Shown here one piece after another: positions 45,043 to 54,344 of a stretch of 64,000 nt of DNA. The stretch comes from Microvirga sp. Lineage in GTDB: Bacteria; Pseudomonadota; Alphaproteobacteria; Rhizobiales; Beijerinckiaceae. The notes below the pieces were generated by a model. It made no database searches and had not been told where the DNA came from. It worked only from the letters and a program-made list of their open reading frames with translations. The position numbers and the translations under genes were made by a program. The DNA lies in the NCBI GenBank assembly GCA_031181145.1, contig JAPSLB010000018.1, positions 17,190 through 81,189 on the forward strand. The letters run 5' to 3'. Position 1 is the stretch's first letter. Every line of letters begins with the position of its first letter.

Positions 45043-46047
45043 TCACAAGGAAGGCCAGGCGGCCTTGGGCAGATTTTCGGCGGCATAGCTCAGGAACGTG
45101 GCCGGTGCGAAATGGAGATTGCTCGACGCGCGAACCACCAGGCCGAAGAAGTGCGCAGGAAGCTCCTCGTCTTCCAGAGGTCGGAACAGGAGCTCGCCGC
45201 CGGTCGGAGGACTGTGGGCTCCGATGGACGTCATGATGGAAACGTGGTGCCCCAGACGCGCAAGCTCGACGAGCATGGCATTGGAGCCCATTTCGACGAC
45301 CGGCTTGCTAAGCAGGTTCGAACCTTCCAGGAGCGGGTTGATGGCGTCGCGGATGGAGAGGCCAGCCTTTCCGATGGCGACGGGATGCTCGAAACAATCC
45401 GCGAGCCTGAGGCTCGATGCATGGGCCAGGGGGTGATCCTTGCGCATGAGCGCGCCCACCTGCACCTCGTGGCGTACGGGCATGTGCACAAGCGTCGGAG
45501 GCTGGGTCACGAAGGCGAAGCCGAGGTCGACATGCTCTTCGGCAACCAGCTTGATGACCTCGGACGACGAGGCGACGGCCACGTCCAGGTGGATCGTGGG
45601 GTAGGTTTCGGCGAAGCCGGAGAGCAATTGCGGCAGGACCGAAAGCCCCACCGTCTCGGCCGTAGCCATCCGCACGGAGCCCGTCTTGAGGCCCCGAAGC
45701 ATGTCGAGTTCCGACACGGCGGCCTCGAGCGGCGCAGAGATCCGGCCGAGGTGCCGGTAGAGAATCTCGCCGGCCGCCGTCAGGCGCAGCCGTCGTCCGT
45801 CGCGCTGAAACAGCGTCATGTCCAGCGCATCCTCGAGCTGCAGGATCTGACGGGAAATCGCAGAGGATGCCACGTTCAGCCGGCGCGAGCATTCCCGCAC
45901 GGAGAGAGTTTCCGCGACGACCTTGAAATAGACGATCGCCGGTTGATGAAACATGCGCGTCAACAGCGCGGGCGAAAGCGGGCGGCCTCGCGGGATCCGC
46001 GTCGGAGAGACTACGGCTGGCGCATCACTCGCGTGGTTCTTGTCCAT
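45043..46047 (-). CDS. LysR-family transcriptional regulator
   Basis: 334 residues from the ATG at 46047. The winged helix lies at about 35-95 (IVYFKVVAETLSVRECSRRLNVASSAISRQILQLEDALDMTLFQR), with about 30 extra N-terminal residues; the Met just before FHQPAIVYF would remove them and is a plausible start. The substrate-binding domain follows. It is divergent from the M24 peptidase-hyi-tal-pgi operon, with 183 bp between, the usual layout for a LysR regulator and its target. A 15-bp palindrome lies in that gap. Effector unknown. Confidence 0.85.
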   Translation of the reverse strand: MDKNHASDAPAVVSPTRIPRGRPLSPALLTRMFHQPAIVYFKVVAETLSVRECSRRLNVASSAISRQILQLEDALDMTLFQRDGRRLRLTAAGEILYRHLGRISAPLEAAVSELDMLRGLKTGSVRMATAETVGLSVLPQLLSGFAETYPTIHLDVAVASSSEVIKLVAEEHVDLGFAFVTQPPTLVHMPVRHEVQVGALMRKDHPLAHASSLRLADCFEHPVAIGKAGLSIRDAINPLLEGSNLLSKPVVEMGSNAMLVELARLGHHVSIMTSIGAHSPPTGGELLFRPLEDEELPAHFFGLVVRASSNLHFAPATFLSYAAENLPKAAWPSL

Positions 46048-46111
46048 GGAGGCGCTTCTCGTCACTGCTGCCGGATCGGCAACAATGTGCTCTGGAATCG
46101 GAAATGGCAAG

Positions 46112-46126
46112 CGCATTCGGAATGCG
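46112..46126. promoter_or_regulatory. Palindrome in the LysR / M24 divergent region, candidate LysR site
   Basis: CGCATTC-G-GAATGCG is a perfect palindrome with 7-bp arms, 65 bp from the LysR ATG and 105 bp from the M24 ATG. Size and position fit a LysR recognition site. Confidence 0.5.
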
Positions 46127-46230
46127 TCACAGTGCAGGAGAAAGAGCTGGATGCCCTTGAGAAACCGACCCGAAAAAAGGGTCAGGACAGCACCCGGCGT
46201 CGAGGAAATGACAACCTAGGGAGAGTTTCC

Positions 46231-47439
46231 ATGAGCTTCGCATATTCAGAGGGCAATCCCGTCGAGGACACCTCAAAGCTGCACAAGCCGCCTTTCGACA
46301 CGAACCGGCTCGACCGTTTGATGGAGGAGGCGAAGCTCGATGCCCTGCTGGTGACCTCCAAGCACAGCATTCAGTATCTCCTCGGCGGTTACCGCTTCTT
46401 CTTCTACGACTACATGGACGCCCACGGCCTCAGCCGTTATCTGCCGTTCTTCATCTACGTGAAGGGCAAGCCCCTCAATTCGGCATATGTCGGCGCGCCC
46501 ATGGAGCGATACGAGAAGCAGCTGGGCAAGTTCTGGGTTTCGAATCTCGACCTGACGAACTACACGAGCCCAGGCTACGCCGGCGCGGCAGCCGAGATGC
46601 TCAAGAAGGTCGGCGGTGCGAAAGGCAATATCGGAATCGAAGTCGCGTTCATGCCGATCGATGCCTACAAGGTCCTTCAGGCTCAGCTTCCCGATGCCGA
46701 GCTCGTCGACGGAACATTCACCCTGGAAATGCTGCGGGCGCTCAAGAGCCCGACGGAGATGCAGATTCTGCGGGAAGCATCCGAGAAGGTCGTGGACTCC
46801 ATGCTCGCGGTCATCTCCAAGCATGGGCCCGGGACGACGAAGACCCAGCTCTTCGAGGCTCTCCGCCAGGAGGAAACGGCTCGCGGGCTCAAGTTCGAGT
46901 ATGCGCTGACCAATATCGGCACCGCCTTCAACCGGGCCCCCTACGACAAGGTCTGGGAAGAGGGAGAAACGCTCGCGCTGGATTCCGGCGGAAACTACAA
47001 GGGCTACATCGGCGATCTGTGCCGGATGGCGTTTACAAGGGAGCCAGATCAGGAGCTTGTCGATCTTCTCGGCCAGGTCGAGCTCGTGCAGCAGACGGCC
47101 CGCAAGGGCCTGCGCCCCGGCGTGAGAGGCGGCGACATCTTCGATTGGGCGAACGGCGCGCTCTCGCAATGTTCGGTGCGCGACAAGATGTTCTTCTCCG
47201 CGCACGGCATGGGAATCGTGAGCCATGAGGCTCCCTGGCTGATGAGCACGGCGTTCCCGCGCTACCCCGCCTATCATGCGGAGCGGCCTCTGGAAGAAGG
47301 GATGGTGATCTCGATCGAGACCGAGCTCCACCACACGTCCAGAGGCTTCATCAAACTGGAAGATACTGTCGCGATCACCAAGAATGGCTGGGAAGCCTTC
47401 GGCGATCATGGACGCGGCTGGAACATAGCGGGCCGCTGA
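46231..47439 (+). CDS. M24-family metallopeptidase (Xaa-Pro dipeptidase-like)
   Basis: 402-residue pita-bread-fold enzyme. The creatinase-type N-terminal domain (LMEEAKLDALLVTSKHSIQYLLGGYRFF) precedes the catalytic domain, where all five metal ligands can be seen: Asp in ALDSGG, Asp in GDLCRM, His in SAHGMGI, Glu in ISIETE, and Glu in KLEDTV. It should thus be a true metal-dependent hydrolase, unlike DoeA in this window. ATG 46231 follows AGGGAGAG. It is first in an operon with hyi, tal and pgi, an odd partner for sugar enzymes; it may release a sugar-acid or amino moiety from a conjugate. Substrate unknown. Confidence 0.82.
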   Translation: MSFAYSEGNPVEDTSKLHKPPFDTNRLDRLMEEAKLDALLVTSKHSIQYLLGGYRFFFYDYMDAHGLSRYLPFFIYVKGKPLNSAYVGAPMERYEKQLGKFWVSNLDLTNYTSPGYAGAAAEMLKKVGGAKGNIGIEVAFMPIDAYKVLQAQLPDAELVDGTFTLEMLRALKSPTEMQILREASEKVVDSMLAVISKHGPGTTKTQLFEALRQEETARGLKFEYALTNIGTAFNRAPYDKVWEEGETLALDSGGNYKGYIGDLCRMAFTREPDQELVDLLGQVELVQQTARKGLRPGVRGGDIFDWANGALSQCSVRDKMFFSAHGMGIVSHEAPWLMSTAFPRYPAYHAERPLEEGMVISIETELHHTSRGFIKLEDTVAITKNGWEAFGDHGRGWNIAGR

Positions 47440-47533
47440 CGCAGGTGAAGCCATGCGGGCCGGCTCCCCGCCGGCCCGGCAGAAGCGGATGACCTGCGAT
47501 GGCGAGCGCCGTGGCAGTTCTCTCGGAGGCAAG

Positions 47534-48322
47534 ATGTCTGAAACCTTCAACTATAGCGCCCATCTAGGGTATCTCTTTACGGACAAGCCGTTCCGTGATC
47601 GCATTCTTGCGGCGAGGACGTATGGCTTCTCGGCCGTTGAACACCCGGCGCCGTACAGCATCACGCCCGCCGCAACCCTGGCAGGATGGCTGAAGGAATG
47701 CGGAGCGCCTTACACCCAGTTCGGTCTGTACTCCGGAGATCCGGGGCGAGGCGAGAAGGGGCTGGCGATTTTCCCGGAGCGAAAGGACGAGTTCCGCCGC
47801 AGCGTCGCCGACGGTCTCGATTATGCGGAAGCGATCGGCGTCACCATGGTCCATGCGATGGCCGGCGTGCTTCCTGCAGCTGAACGCACTCAGGGTCATT
47901 GGGACTGCTATATCGAGAATCTGACCTTCGCGGCTCAAGAGGCTTCAAAGCGCGGGATCACCATTCTGGTGGAAGCCATGAGCGCCGGTGCGGTGCCTGA
48001 CTATTTCGTGGAAACGCCGGATCGTGCTGCGGAAGCCGTCGCGGAAGCAGGGCAATCGAATATCCGCCTGTTGTTCGACGTGTTTCATACGGTCAACAGC
48101 GGACTGGACGTCTACGGGCAGATACGCCGGCACGCGCCCCTGATCGCTCATGTGCACATCGCCGATTTCCCGGGACGGCATGAGCCCGGCTCCGGTACGC
48201 TGGACTTCGCGCGGATCGGCCAAGTCCTGGCCGAGACAGGGTACAAGGGCGTGCTGGGCTGCGAGTATGTTCCCGCCGGGCAGACCGAGGACGGGCTCGA
48301 TTGGCTCGAAGTCGCCGCCTAG
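47534..48322 (+). CDS. hyi: Hydroxypyruvate isomerase / 2-oxo-tetronate isomerase (Hyi/OtnI)
   Basis: TIM-barrel isomerase of the Hyi family, 262 residues. Metal and active-site segments are LVEAMSAGAVPDYF (catalytic Glu), LLFDVFHTVNSG (Asp and His) and HVHIADFPGRHEPGSGTLDF, the signature closing the barrel. Family members interconvert hydroxypyruvate and tartronate semialdehyde or, as OtnI, 2-oxo- and 3-oxo-tetronate. Nearby otnK and otnC favour the tetronate reaction. ATG 47534 follows CTCGGAGG; the longer frame from 47453 is not supported. Confidence 0.85.
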   Translation: MSETFNYSAHLGYLFTDKPFRDRILAARTYGFSAVEHPAPYSITPAATLAGWLKECGAPYTQFGLYSGDPGRGEKGLAIFPERKDEFRRSVADGLDYAEAIGVTMVHAMAGVLPAAERTQGHWDCYIENLTFAAQEASKRGITILVEAMSAGAVPDYFVETPDRAAEAVAEAGQSNIRLLFDVFHTVNSGLDVYGQIRRHAPLIAHVHIADFPGRHEPGSGTLDFARIGQVLAETGYKGVLGCEYVPAGQTEDGLDWLEVAA

Positions 48323-48357
48323 TTCTTCCCGTCAGACAGAGTTCATAAAGGCAAGCC

Positions 48358-49323
48358 ATGGCCTCGAAACTAGCTCAGCTGCGGACGATGACGACCGTAG
48401 TCGCGGATACCGGCGATATTGACGCCGTGCGTCAGCTGAAACCGATTGACTGTACCACCAACCCGACGATCGTGCTCAAGGCGCTCGATACCCCGGCGTT
48501 CGAAGAGACCATCGCCGAGGATCTATTGTGGGGATCCCGAAAGATCGGTCCCGAAGACGCCGTCATCAACGCCGTGGCCGACCGTCTTGCCGTGTCGGTG
48601 GGAGCAGCGCTCGCCCGTGAGGTTCCGGGCCGCGTCTCCACGGAGGTGAACGCCGACCTGTCGTTCGACATCGAAGGATCGCTGAGATGCGCACGGCGCA
48701 TCATTTCCGATTATGAGCAACGGAGCATCGATCGTGACCGGGTCCTGATCAAGCTCGCTGCGACCTGGGAGGGAATCCGAGCGGCGGAGATCCTCCAGCG
48801 GGAGGGGATTGACTGCAACCTGACGCTCATCTTTTCCCGCGCCCAGGCCATCGCCTGCGCGGATGCGGGCGTGTACCTGATTTCACCCTTTGTCGGGCGC
48901 ATCCTCGACTGGTACGTCAAGTCCACGGGAAAGAACTATGCGGCGGAAGAGGATCCTGGGGTTCTCTCGGTCAGAGCAATCTATGACTACTACAAGTCCA
49001 ACGGCATCGGCACGATCGTCATGGGCGCTTCGTTCCGGAATACGGGCGAGATCGAGGCGCTGGCCGGGTGCGACCGCCTGACCATCGCGCCATCCCTTCT
49101 TCGGGAACTCGATGCCGCCGAGGGAAACCTGGAACGTAGGCTGTTCCCGGAAACGGCTCAAAGGATTGCGCCCATTCGAATGGACGAGCGGCGCTTTCGG
49201 TGGGACATGAATGAGGATGCCATGGCGACCGAGAAATTGGCAGAAGGCATCCGCACGTTCGCCAGGGATCTGCAGGCCCTCCGCAAGATGGTCGGGCAAA
49301 GGCTGCGGGCGGCCGGAAGATGA
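48358..49323 (+). CDS. tal: Transaldolase
   Basis: Class I (TalB-type) transaldolase, 321 residues, exchanging a dihydroxyacetone unit between sedoheptulose-7-phosphate and glyceraldehyde-3-phosphate. The Schiff-base lysine is about K132 in [16 protein letters not shown]. Other family marks are [12 protein letters not shown] at the start, [11 protein letters not shown], and [19 protein letters not shown]. It follows hyi by 35 bp and precedes pgi by 37 bp in the same operon. With tkt in the next cluster it completes the non-oxidative branch except for epimerase and isomerase, which are not in this window. Confidence 0.93.
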   Translation: MASKLAQLRTMTTVVADTGDIDAVRQLKPIDCTTNPTIVLKALDTPAFEETIAEDLLWGSRKIGPEDAVINAVADRLAVSVGAALAREVPGRVSTEVNADLSFDIEGSLRCARRIISDYEQRSIDRDRVLIKLAATWEGIRAAEILQREGIDCNLTLIFSRAQAIACADAGVYLISPFVGRILDWYVKSTGKNYAAEEDPGVLSVRAIYDYYKSNGIGTIVMGASFRNTGEIEALAGCDRLTIAPSLLRELDAAEGNLERRLFPETAQRIAPIRMDERRFRWDMNEDAMATEKLAEGIRTFARDLQALRKMVGQRLRAAGR

Positions 49324-49360
49324 TGAAGGATCAGGAAGACCGGAAAGGGAGGAGCCGCCG

Positions 49361-50998
49361 ATGCACCAAGACCGAATGCAGCAGACGCGGTCGAACCTGA
49401 TCGAGCGCGGCAGGGTTGCCGCCCAGGCGGGAATCCGCGCCCTCTTCGACACGGATCCAAGCCGGTTCCAGGCGTTCGCCATGGCGCTGGAAGACCTGAC
49501 ACTGGACTATTCGAAAACCGCGCTGTCCGTTGACGATCGGGCTGCACTTCTCGCGTTCGCCCGCGAGTGCCGGCTGGAGGAAAGACGGGATGCAATGTTC
49601 GCCGGCGAACGCATCAACGTGACGGAGGACCGGTCGGTGCTCCATGTCGCTCTTCGCGGCCGGATCTCGGATCGCTATGCCGCCGATGGTGTTCCGGTCG
49701 GCGAAGATGTAGAGCGCGTCCTCGCCGCCATGTCCCATTTCGCAACGAGGATCCGGAATGGAACCCTCACCTCGAGCACAGGGTACAAGTTCACGGACGT
49801 CGTCAATATCGGCATCGGCGGCTCGGATCTCGGGCCAGCCATGGCGACGCTTGCGCTCGCCCCTTACCATGCTGGCCCGCGCATCCACTTCGTGTCCAAC
49901 GTCGACGGCGCGCACATCGCCGATACGTTGCGAGGCTTGAACCCTTCCACCACCCTCTTCATCGTCGCTTCGAAGACCTTCACTACCGTCGAAACGATGA
50001 CCAACGCCGCAACGGCGCGGCGCTTCATCGTCGATGCGCTCGGTGAAGAAGCGGTTCGCGATCACTTCTGCGCAGTTTCCACGGCCCTCGACAAAGTCAG
50101 GGAGTTCGGCATCGAGGAAAGCCGAAGCTTCGGCTTCTGGGACTGGGTGGGAGGCCGCTACTCGCTGTGGTCGGCTATCGGCCTGCCCGTGATGATCGCG
50201 GTGGGCGCTCCCCATTTCCGCAGCCTGCTGGCCGGAGCGCGTTCCATGGACCGGCATTTCCTGCACGCGCGCCTGGAGGAGAATCTGCCGGTGATGCTCG
50301 GGCTGGTCGGCTGGTGGCATCGCGTTGCGCTCGGCTATCCGTCGCGGGCCGTCATCCCTTACGATCAGCGTCTGTCCCGCCTGCCCGCCTATCTGCAGCA
50401 GCTGGACATGGAGTCCAACGGGAAGAGCATCAATCTCAATGGGGATCCCACCGCGACTGTGACCGGCCCGGTCGTATGGGGAGAGCCGGGAACCAACGGA
50501 CAGCACGCCTTCTTTCAGTTGCTGCACCAGGGGACGGATCCGACCCCGGTCGAGTTCCTCATTGCGGCGCAGTCCCACGAGCCTGAGCTGCAGGAACATC
50601 ACGATCTCCTCGTCGCCAACTGCCTTGCGCAGAGCGAAGCCTTGGTCAAAGGGCGGACATGCGAGGAAGCACGCGAACAGTTGCTCGCCGCCGGAAAGAC
50701 CGCGGAGGAGGCAACCGCGATCGCACCGCACCGGCAGTTCAGCGGCAACCGGCCGTCGATCACGTTGTGCTATCGGAAACTCGATCCCAATACCCTCGGC
50801 AAGTTGATCGCCCTCTACGAGCACCGTGTATTCGTCGAGGCCCAGTTGTTCGGCATCAATGCCTTCGATCAATGGGGCGTCGAGCTCGGCAAGGAACTGG
50901 CGGTCGGGTTGCTTCCGGTCGTGCGGGGCGAGGTTCCCGTGGAGCGATCCGGCGTTCTGACGCGTGGCTTGGCCCGGACAATTGCCGGCTTCCGATAG
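49361..50998 (+). CDS. pgi: Glucose-6-phosphate isomerase
   Basis: 545-residue Pgi interconverting glucose-6-phosphate and fructose-6-phosphate. Signatures are [31 protein letters not shown] (phosphate loop), [17 protein letters not shown], and [15 protein letters not shown] near the active-site Glu, with a C-terminal [18 protein letters not shown] containing the catalytic Lys. ATG 49361 is set by GGGAGGAG; the longer frame from 49211 overlaps tal and is rejected. Last gene of the M24-hyi-tal-pgi operon, ended by a palindromic terminator. Confidence 0.95.
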   Translation: MHQDRMQQTRSNLIERGRVAAQAGIRALFDTDPSRFQAFAMALEDLTLDYSKTALSVDDRAALLAFARECRLEERRDAMFAGERINVTEDRSVLHVALRGRISDRYAADGVPVGEDVERVLAAMSHFATRIRNGTLTSSTGYKFTDVVNIGIGGSDLGPAMATLALAPYHAGPRIHFVSNVDGAHIADTLRGLNPSTTLFIVASKTFTTVETMTNAATARRFIVDALGEEAVRDHFCAVSTALDKVREFGIEESRSFGFWDWVGGRYSLWSAIGLPVMIAVGAPHFRSLLAGARSMDRHFLHARLEENLPVMLGLVGWWHRVALGYPSRAVIPYDQRLSRLPAYLQQLDMESNGKSINLNGDPTATVTGPVVWGEPGTNGQHAFFQLLHQGTDPTPVEFLIAAQSHEPELQEHHDLLVANCLAQSEALVKGRTCEEAREQLLAAGKTAEEATAIAPHRQFSGNRPSITLCYRKLDPNTLGKLIALYEHRVFVEAQLFGINAFDQWGVELGKELAVGLLPVVRGEVPVERSGVLTRGLARTIAGFR

Positions 50999-51007
50999 AG
51001 CTTTTTC

Positions 51008-51029
51008 GGCGGGCCGGATCCGGCCCGCC
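51008..51029. terminator. 22-bp palindromic terminator between pgi and otnC
   Basis: GGCGGGCCGGA and its exact complement form a perfect palindrome (51008-51029) between convergent pgi and otnC, with a CTTTTTC run directly before it. Each strand could form a stem of up to 9 bp with a 4-nt loop. Confidence 0.65.
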
Positions 51030-51040
51030 ACAAATGCGCG

Positions 51041-51679
51041 CTAGCTTGGAAAGGCCCGGTTGATGTCTGCGATGGCTTCCGCCGTCAGCGGCGACGCCTT
51101 TCGATCGCCGATGATGAAGTAGATCTTGGCCGTTTCCTCGAGCTCCTCGTAGGCATAGACGGCCTCCTCCAGCGAACTGCCCGAGACGATGGGACCATGA
51201 TTGGCGAGGAGCATCGCGCGATGCTCCCTCGAGGCCGCGCGCACGGCCTCCGCCAGCGCTTTGTCGCCGGGCCGGTAATAGCCGATCAGCGGCAGCTTGC
51301 CGACACGCATCACATGGTAGGCCGTCAAAGGCGGCAGCGCGTTTCCCGTATGGGCGTGACACAGGCACGAGGCGGCCACAGAGTAGGTGGAGTGGAGATG
51401 CACGACGGCTTTGGCGGCGGGCCGTTCCTCATAAACCGCCATATGGAAGAAATATTCCTTCGACGGAGGATCGCCGCTCAGGTGCTCGCCGGTCGGCGAG
51501 AGCTTGGAAATGCGATCCGGCTCGAGGAACCCGAGACAGGAATTGGTCGGCGTCACCAGGATCGAGCCGTCTTCCAATCGAACCGAAAGGTTCCCGGCGC
51601 TGCCATGCGCAAGCTGGCGATTGTACAGCAGTGCCCCCATGCGAACGATCTTCGCACGCATGTCCGCTTCCAGGTTCAT
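51041..51679 (-). CDS. otnC: 3-oxo-tetronate 4-phosphate decarboxylase OtnC (class II aldolase family)
   Basis: Zinc-dependent class II aldolase/adducin-fold enzyme, 212 residues, predicted to decarboxylate 3-oxo-tetronate 4-phosphate to DHAP and CO2. GSAGNLSVRLEDGSILVTPTNSCLG is the family opening, SKEYFFHMAVYEERPAAKAVVHLHSTYS supplies the Glu and two His ligands, and LLANHGPIVSG the third His. Its ATG overlaps the otnK stop (ATGA), matching the known otnK-otnC pairing. Fuculose- or ribulose-phosphate aldolase are structural alternatives. Confidence 0.87.
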   Translation of the reverse strand: MNLEADMRAKIVRMGALLYNRQLAHGSAGNLSVRLEDGSILVTPTNSCLGFLEPDRISKLSPTGEHLSGDPPSKEYFFHMAVYEERPAAKAVVHLHSTYSVAASCLCHAHTGNALPPLTAYHVMRVGKLPLIGYYRPGDKALAEAVRAASREHRAMLLANHGPIVSGSSLEEAVYAYEELEETAKIYFIIGDRKASPLTAEAIADINRAFPS

Positions 51680-52950
51680 GGTCCTTTTCCCTCCAGCACC
51701 GCCATGGCGTCGGCAAAGAAGGTAGGACGCCCGAAATTCCCTGATTTGAGGGCGAGCGCGATCTCCCGCCGGCGGCTGACCAGAACCGGCACGCCCGGAT
51801 CGATCTCGGGACCTATGAGGAGGTCTCCGAGATCGAGCGCCTGAGCAACCGCCCCGGACGTCTCGCCCCCTGCGACCACCAGCCTGCGCACTCCGTCGTC
51901 GACGAGCCGCTGGGCAATTCCGGCGAACAGCGCATCAAGCCGTTCCGCCACGGCTTCACGGCCGTAGCGTTCCTGGGCCGCTGCCACTTCCGCAGGAGTG
52001 CCCGACGAATAGGCGAGCGGTGCTTTGCCCCGATTGTCCCTGAAGAACGGGAGAAGGTTCTCCGGCCGGATCTTGCCCGCCATCACTTCGTCGACGGCAA
52101 TGGCGACAACCGGGTGACGGCGTGCGTGGATCTCGATTTGGCTACGGGTGGCACCGGAGCAACTGCCCGCCAGAATGGCGTCGGGGCCGGGCATGCCGGG
52201 AAAGGCCCAGTTCCTGCCCTTGGCAAGGCCCTTTGCGATGAAGTTGGCGGGCAGTCCCAGCGCCACCCCCGATCCTCCCGTGACGAGAACCGCATCGGCG
52301 CAAGCACGTCCGATCGCCACGAGGTCGTCGTCGCAGGTCGCGTCCACGATCGTCAGCGTCTCGCTCTTCTGCGCGCTCGCCTGCAGGGCGGCCCGGATGG
52401 CGTCGGGCCCGGCACGCACGACATTCAATGGAACCAGCCCGACCGCCGTATTCGTCTGCAGGCTCAGCCAGCGCCGGATGTTGGCGTCTGTCATGGGAGT
52501 CAATGGATGATGCTGCATGCCGGACTCGTTCAGCAGCATGTCGTGCACGAACAGGTGGCCCTGATAGACCGTGCGGCCGGCGGACGGAAACGCGGGACAG
52601 GCCACGACGCCCTTGACGCCGAGGGCATTCGCCACCGCCTCGCCGACCGGACCGATATTGCCTTCCGCCGTTGAATCGAACGTCGAGCAGTACTTGAACA
52701 CGAATTGCCGGCATCCCTGAGCCTGCAGCCATTCCAGTGCCGCCAGGGACTGCCTCACGGCCTCCTCGACGGGGACCGAGCGGGTCTTCAGGGATATGAC
52801 CGCCGCCTCGACTTCCGGGGCCGCAGGGCCGTCGGGAATTCCCATGTATTGCGACGTCATCAACCCGCCCTGCCCCGGCACTCCCTTGGCCAAGGTGTTG
52901 GCGATGTCGCTCGCGCCGGTGAAATCGTCCGCGATGACTCCAAGCAACAT
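51676..52950 (-). CDS. otnK: 3-oxo-tetronate kinase OtnK (four-carbon acid sugar kinase)
   Basis: ATP-dependent kinase of the DUF1537 family, 424 residues, phosphorylating 3-oxo-tetronate at O4. LLGVIADDFTGASDIANTLA is the characteristic start, followed by FKYCSTFDSTAEGNIGPVGEA, and the C-terminal nucleotide-binding part has AGGETSGAVAQALDLGDLLIGPEIDPGVP. ATG 52950 begins exactly at this start; the longer open frame upstream is a shadow of the racemase-like gene. Downstream of the racemase-like gene and upstream of otnC in one operon. Confidence 0.9.
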   Translation of the reverse strand: MLLGVIADDFTGASDIANTLAKGVPGQGGLMTSQYMGIPDGPAAPEVEAAVISLKTRSVPVEEAVRQSLAALEWLQAQGCRQFVFKYCSTFDSTAEGNIGPVGEAVANALGVKGVVACPAFPSAGRTVYQGHLFVHDMLLNESGMQHHPLTPMTDANIRRWLSLQTNTAVGLVPLNVVRAGPDAIRAALQASAQKSETLTIVDATCDDDLVAIGRACADAVLVTGGSGVALGLPANFIAKGLAKGRNWAFPGMPGPDAILAGSCSGATRSQIEIHARRHPVVAIAVDEVMAGKIRPENLLPFFRDNRGKAPLAYSSGTPAEVAAAQERYGREAVAERLDALFAGIAQRLVDDGVRRLVVAGGETSGAVAQALDLGDLLIGPEIDPGVPVLVSRRREIALALKSGNFGRPTFFADAMAVLEGKGP

Positions 52951-52955
52951 GGCTC

Positions 52956-53624
52956 CTACTCCGTCACCAGCGTCCGCATCCTGCTGACGGCGGCCTCCGG
53001 CGCTGCCAGCACGGGCACATTGACTGTCCTCCGGACGGCCTCCGCAGCGCGGGACGTCGAGAAATGGGCGAGCATGATGGCGTCGTGCTGCGCGAACTTC
53101 GGTGCCATCTCGGCGACGAGCCGGTTGTGCGTGTCCGCATCCCCGCGCCTCAGGAGGTCGATCGCCTCGGGAACCACGATCGTATCGAGGCTGCTGGAGG
53201 AGCCGGCTTCGGCGGTGAATTGCGCGAATTCTTCCTCCATGGTCGATACCGCAGGCGCGAATGTCGCGAGCATGCCGATCCGGCGTCCGGCGGAAATCGC
53301 CTCCCGGAACATCGCCTCGTTGGGCTTGAGGACGGGAACCGGGAGCTCGGCAGCCATACGGTCGATGGCCGGACCGAATGCCGAGCACGTGATCAGAATC
53401 CCATCCGCGCCGATCTTCGCGGCATAGCGTCCGAAATCCACGAAGCGCTCGATCAGCGTTTCCGACAGCTCAGGGCCGTCCTTGGCGCGGTCTATGGTCA
53501 GGCCGTCGTCGAGCAGGTTGACGGCCTCGGCCTCCGGCCACAGTCGCGACATCGCGGACTTGATCGGTTCCATGGCGACCGGGGTGGCGTGTAACAGAAC
53601 GATGCGGGGAGCGCTCTTCGGCAC
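52956..53624 (-). CDS. Asp/Glu racemase-superfamily protein
   Basis: 222-residue protein of the Asp/Glu/hydantoin racemase fold. LLHATPVAMEPIKSAM is the first strand-loop; GADGILITCSAFGPAIDRM carries one conserved Cys. The second position shows MLAHFSTSRAAEAV, with no Cys, so a two-base racemase mechanism is doubtful and an isomerase or lyase role is possible. Encoded between a substrate-binding-type protein and otnK in one minus-strand operon, so it likely acts on a sugar acid or hydroxy acid. A direct EutA role in ectoine breakdown is unlikely given the distance. Confidence 0.78.
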   Translation of the reverse strand: MPKSAPRIVLLHATPVAMEPIKSAMSRLWPEAEAVNLLDDGLTIDRAKDGPELSETLIERFVDFGRYAAKIGADGILITCSAFGPAIDRMAAELPVPVLKPNEAMFREAISAGRRIGMLATFAPAVSTMEEEFAQFTAEAGSSSSLDTIVVPEAIDLLRRGDADTHNRLVAEMAPKFAQHDAIMLAHFSTSRAAEAVRRTVNVPVLAAPEAAVSRMRTLVTE

Positions 53625-53636
53625 GATGGTTCTCCA

Positions 53637-54344
53637 CTATTGCTGCGCAGGGGCGGCCAGCCGCGAGGTGAGGCCGCCGAGGCGATAGGCACGATCCGCT
53701 TCCGGCGAGGTGAGATGGACGATGAACTCTTCGGCGAGGTCGGGGTCCGCAGCGTCGGTGAAGACCGCGACCGAGAAATCCGTATGCTTTTGAAGCGGGT
53801 CGGGAAACGGCCCCACGATCTCGACGCCGTCCACCGACATCAACTCGCTGATCTGCTGCACGGCGAGATCGGCTTCGCCGGTAACGAGCTTGTGGGCGGT
53901 AAAGCCTGCCGGTATCGTGACCGCCCGAGCCTTGACCGTCTCGGCCACGCCGAGACGGTCAACCAGATCGCCGAAGTAGATTCCACTCGCTCCCGTCAGG
54001 GAATATGCAACGGCCCGCGCGGAAACGAGCGCCTCCTTGAACGATTCGGGGGTCGAGATGTCCGGAGCGGCAGTTCCGGCACGCACGGCGACGCCAAAAC
54101 CGGCCCGGGCGATCGGTGTCACGGTCTCGGCACGGACGATCCCGGCGTCTGCGAGCGACCGCATGGAGTCGTCGATCATGATGATCGCGTCGGCACGCTC
54201 CCCGCCGCACACGCGATCCATCAGCACCGCGGTCGGGCTCCATTGGACGTCGGCGCCATGGCCGGCAGCAAACCATCCCGGCAGGATCGAGCGCTTCAGA
54301 GCGACTTCAACAGCAAGGGTGCTCATTAACGTCAGTTTTCGCAT
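53637..54344 (-). CDS. Periplasmic-binding-fold protein, ModA-like, without visible signal peptide
   Basis: 235-residue protein with the type II periplasmic-binding fold of the ModA/SBP_bac_11 group: FGVAVRAGTAAPDISTPESFKEALVSARAVAYSLTGASG, GLGVAETV-like DRLGVAETVKARAVTIP, LVTGEADLAVQQISELM and LAEEFIVHLTSPEADRAYR. The N-terminus (MRKLTLMSTLAVEVALKRSI) goes straight into the fold with no Sec signal, and no permease genes accompany it, so it may be a cytoplasmic ligand-binding protein. First gene of the otn operon. Confidence 0.75.
   Translation of the reverse strand: MRKLTLMSTLAVEVALKRSILPGWFAAGHGADVQWSPTAVLMDRVCGGERADAIIMIDDSMRSLADAGIVRAETVTPIARAGFGVAVRAGTAAPDISTPESFKEALVSARAVAYSLTGASGIYFGDLVDRLGVAETVKARAVTIPAGFTAHKLVTGEADLAVQQISELMSVDGVEIVGPFPDPLQKHTDFSVAVFTDAADPDLAEEFIVHLTSPEADRAYRLGGLTSRLAAPAQQ

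Noticed and set aside
52956..53624. Missing EutA of the ectoine pathway
   Set aside because: It is in the otnK/otnC operon 38 kb away from the ectoine genes and not obviously close to EutA.
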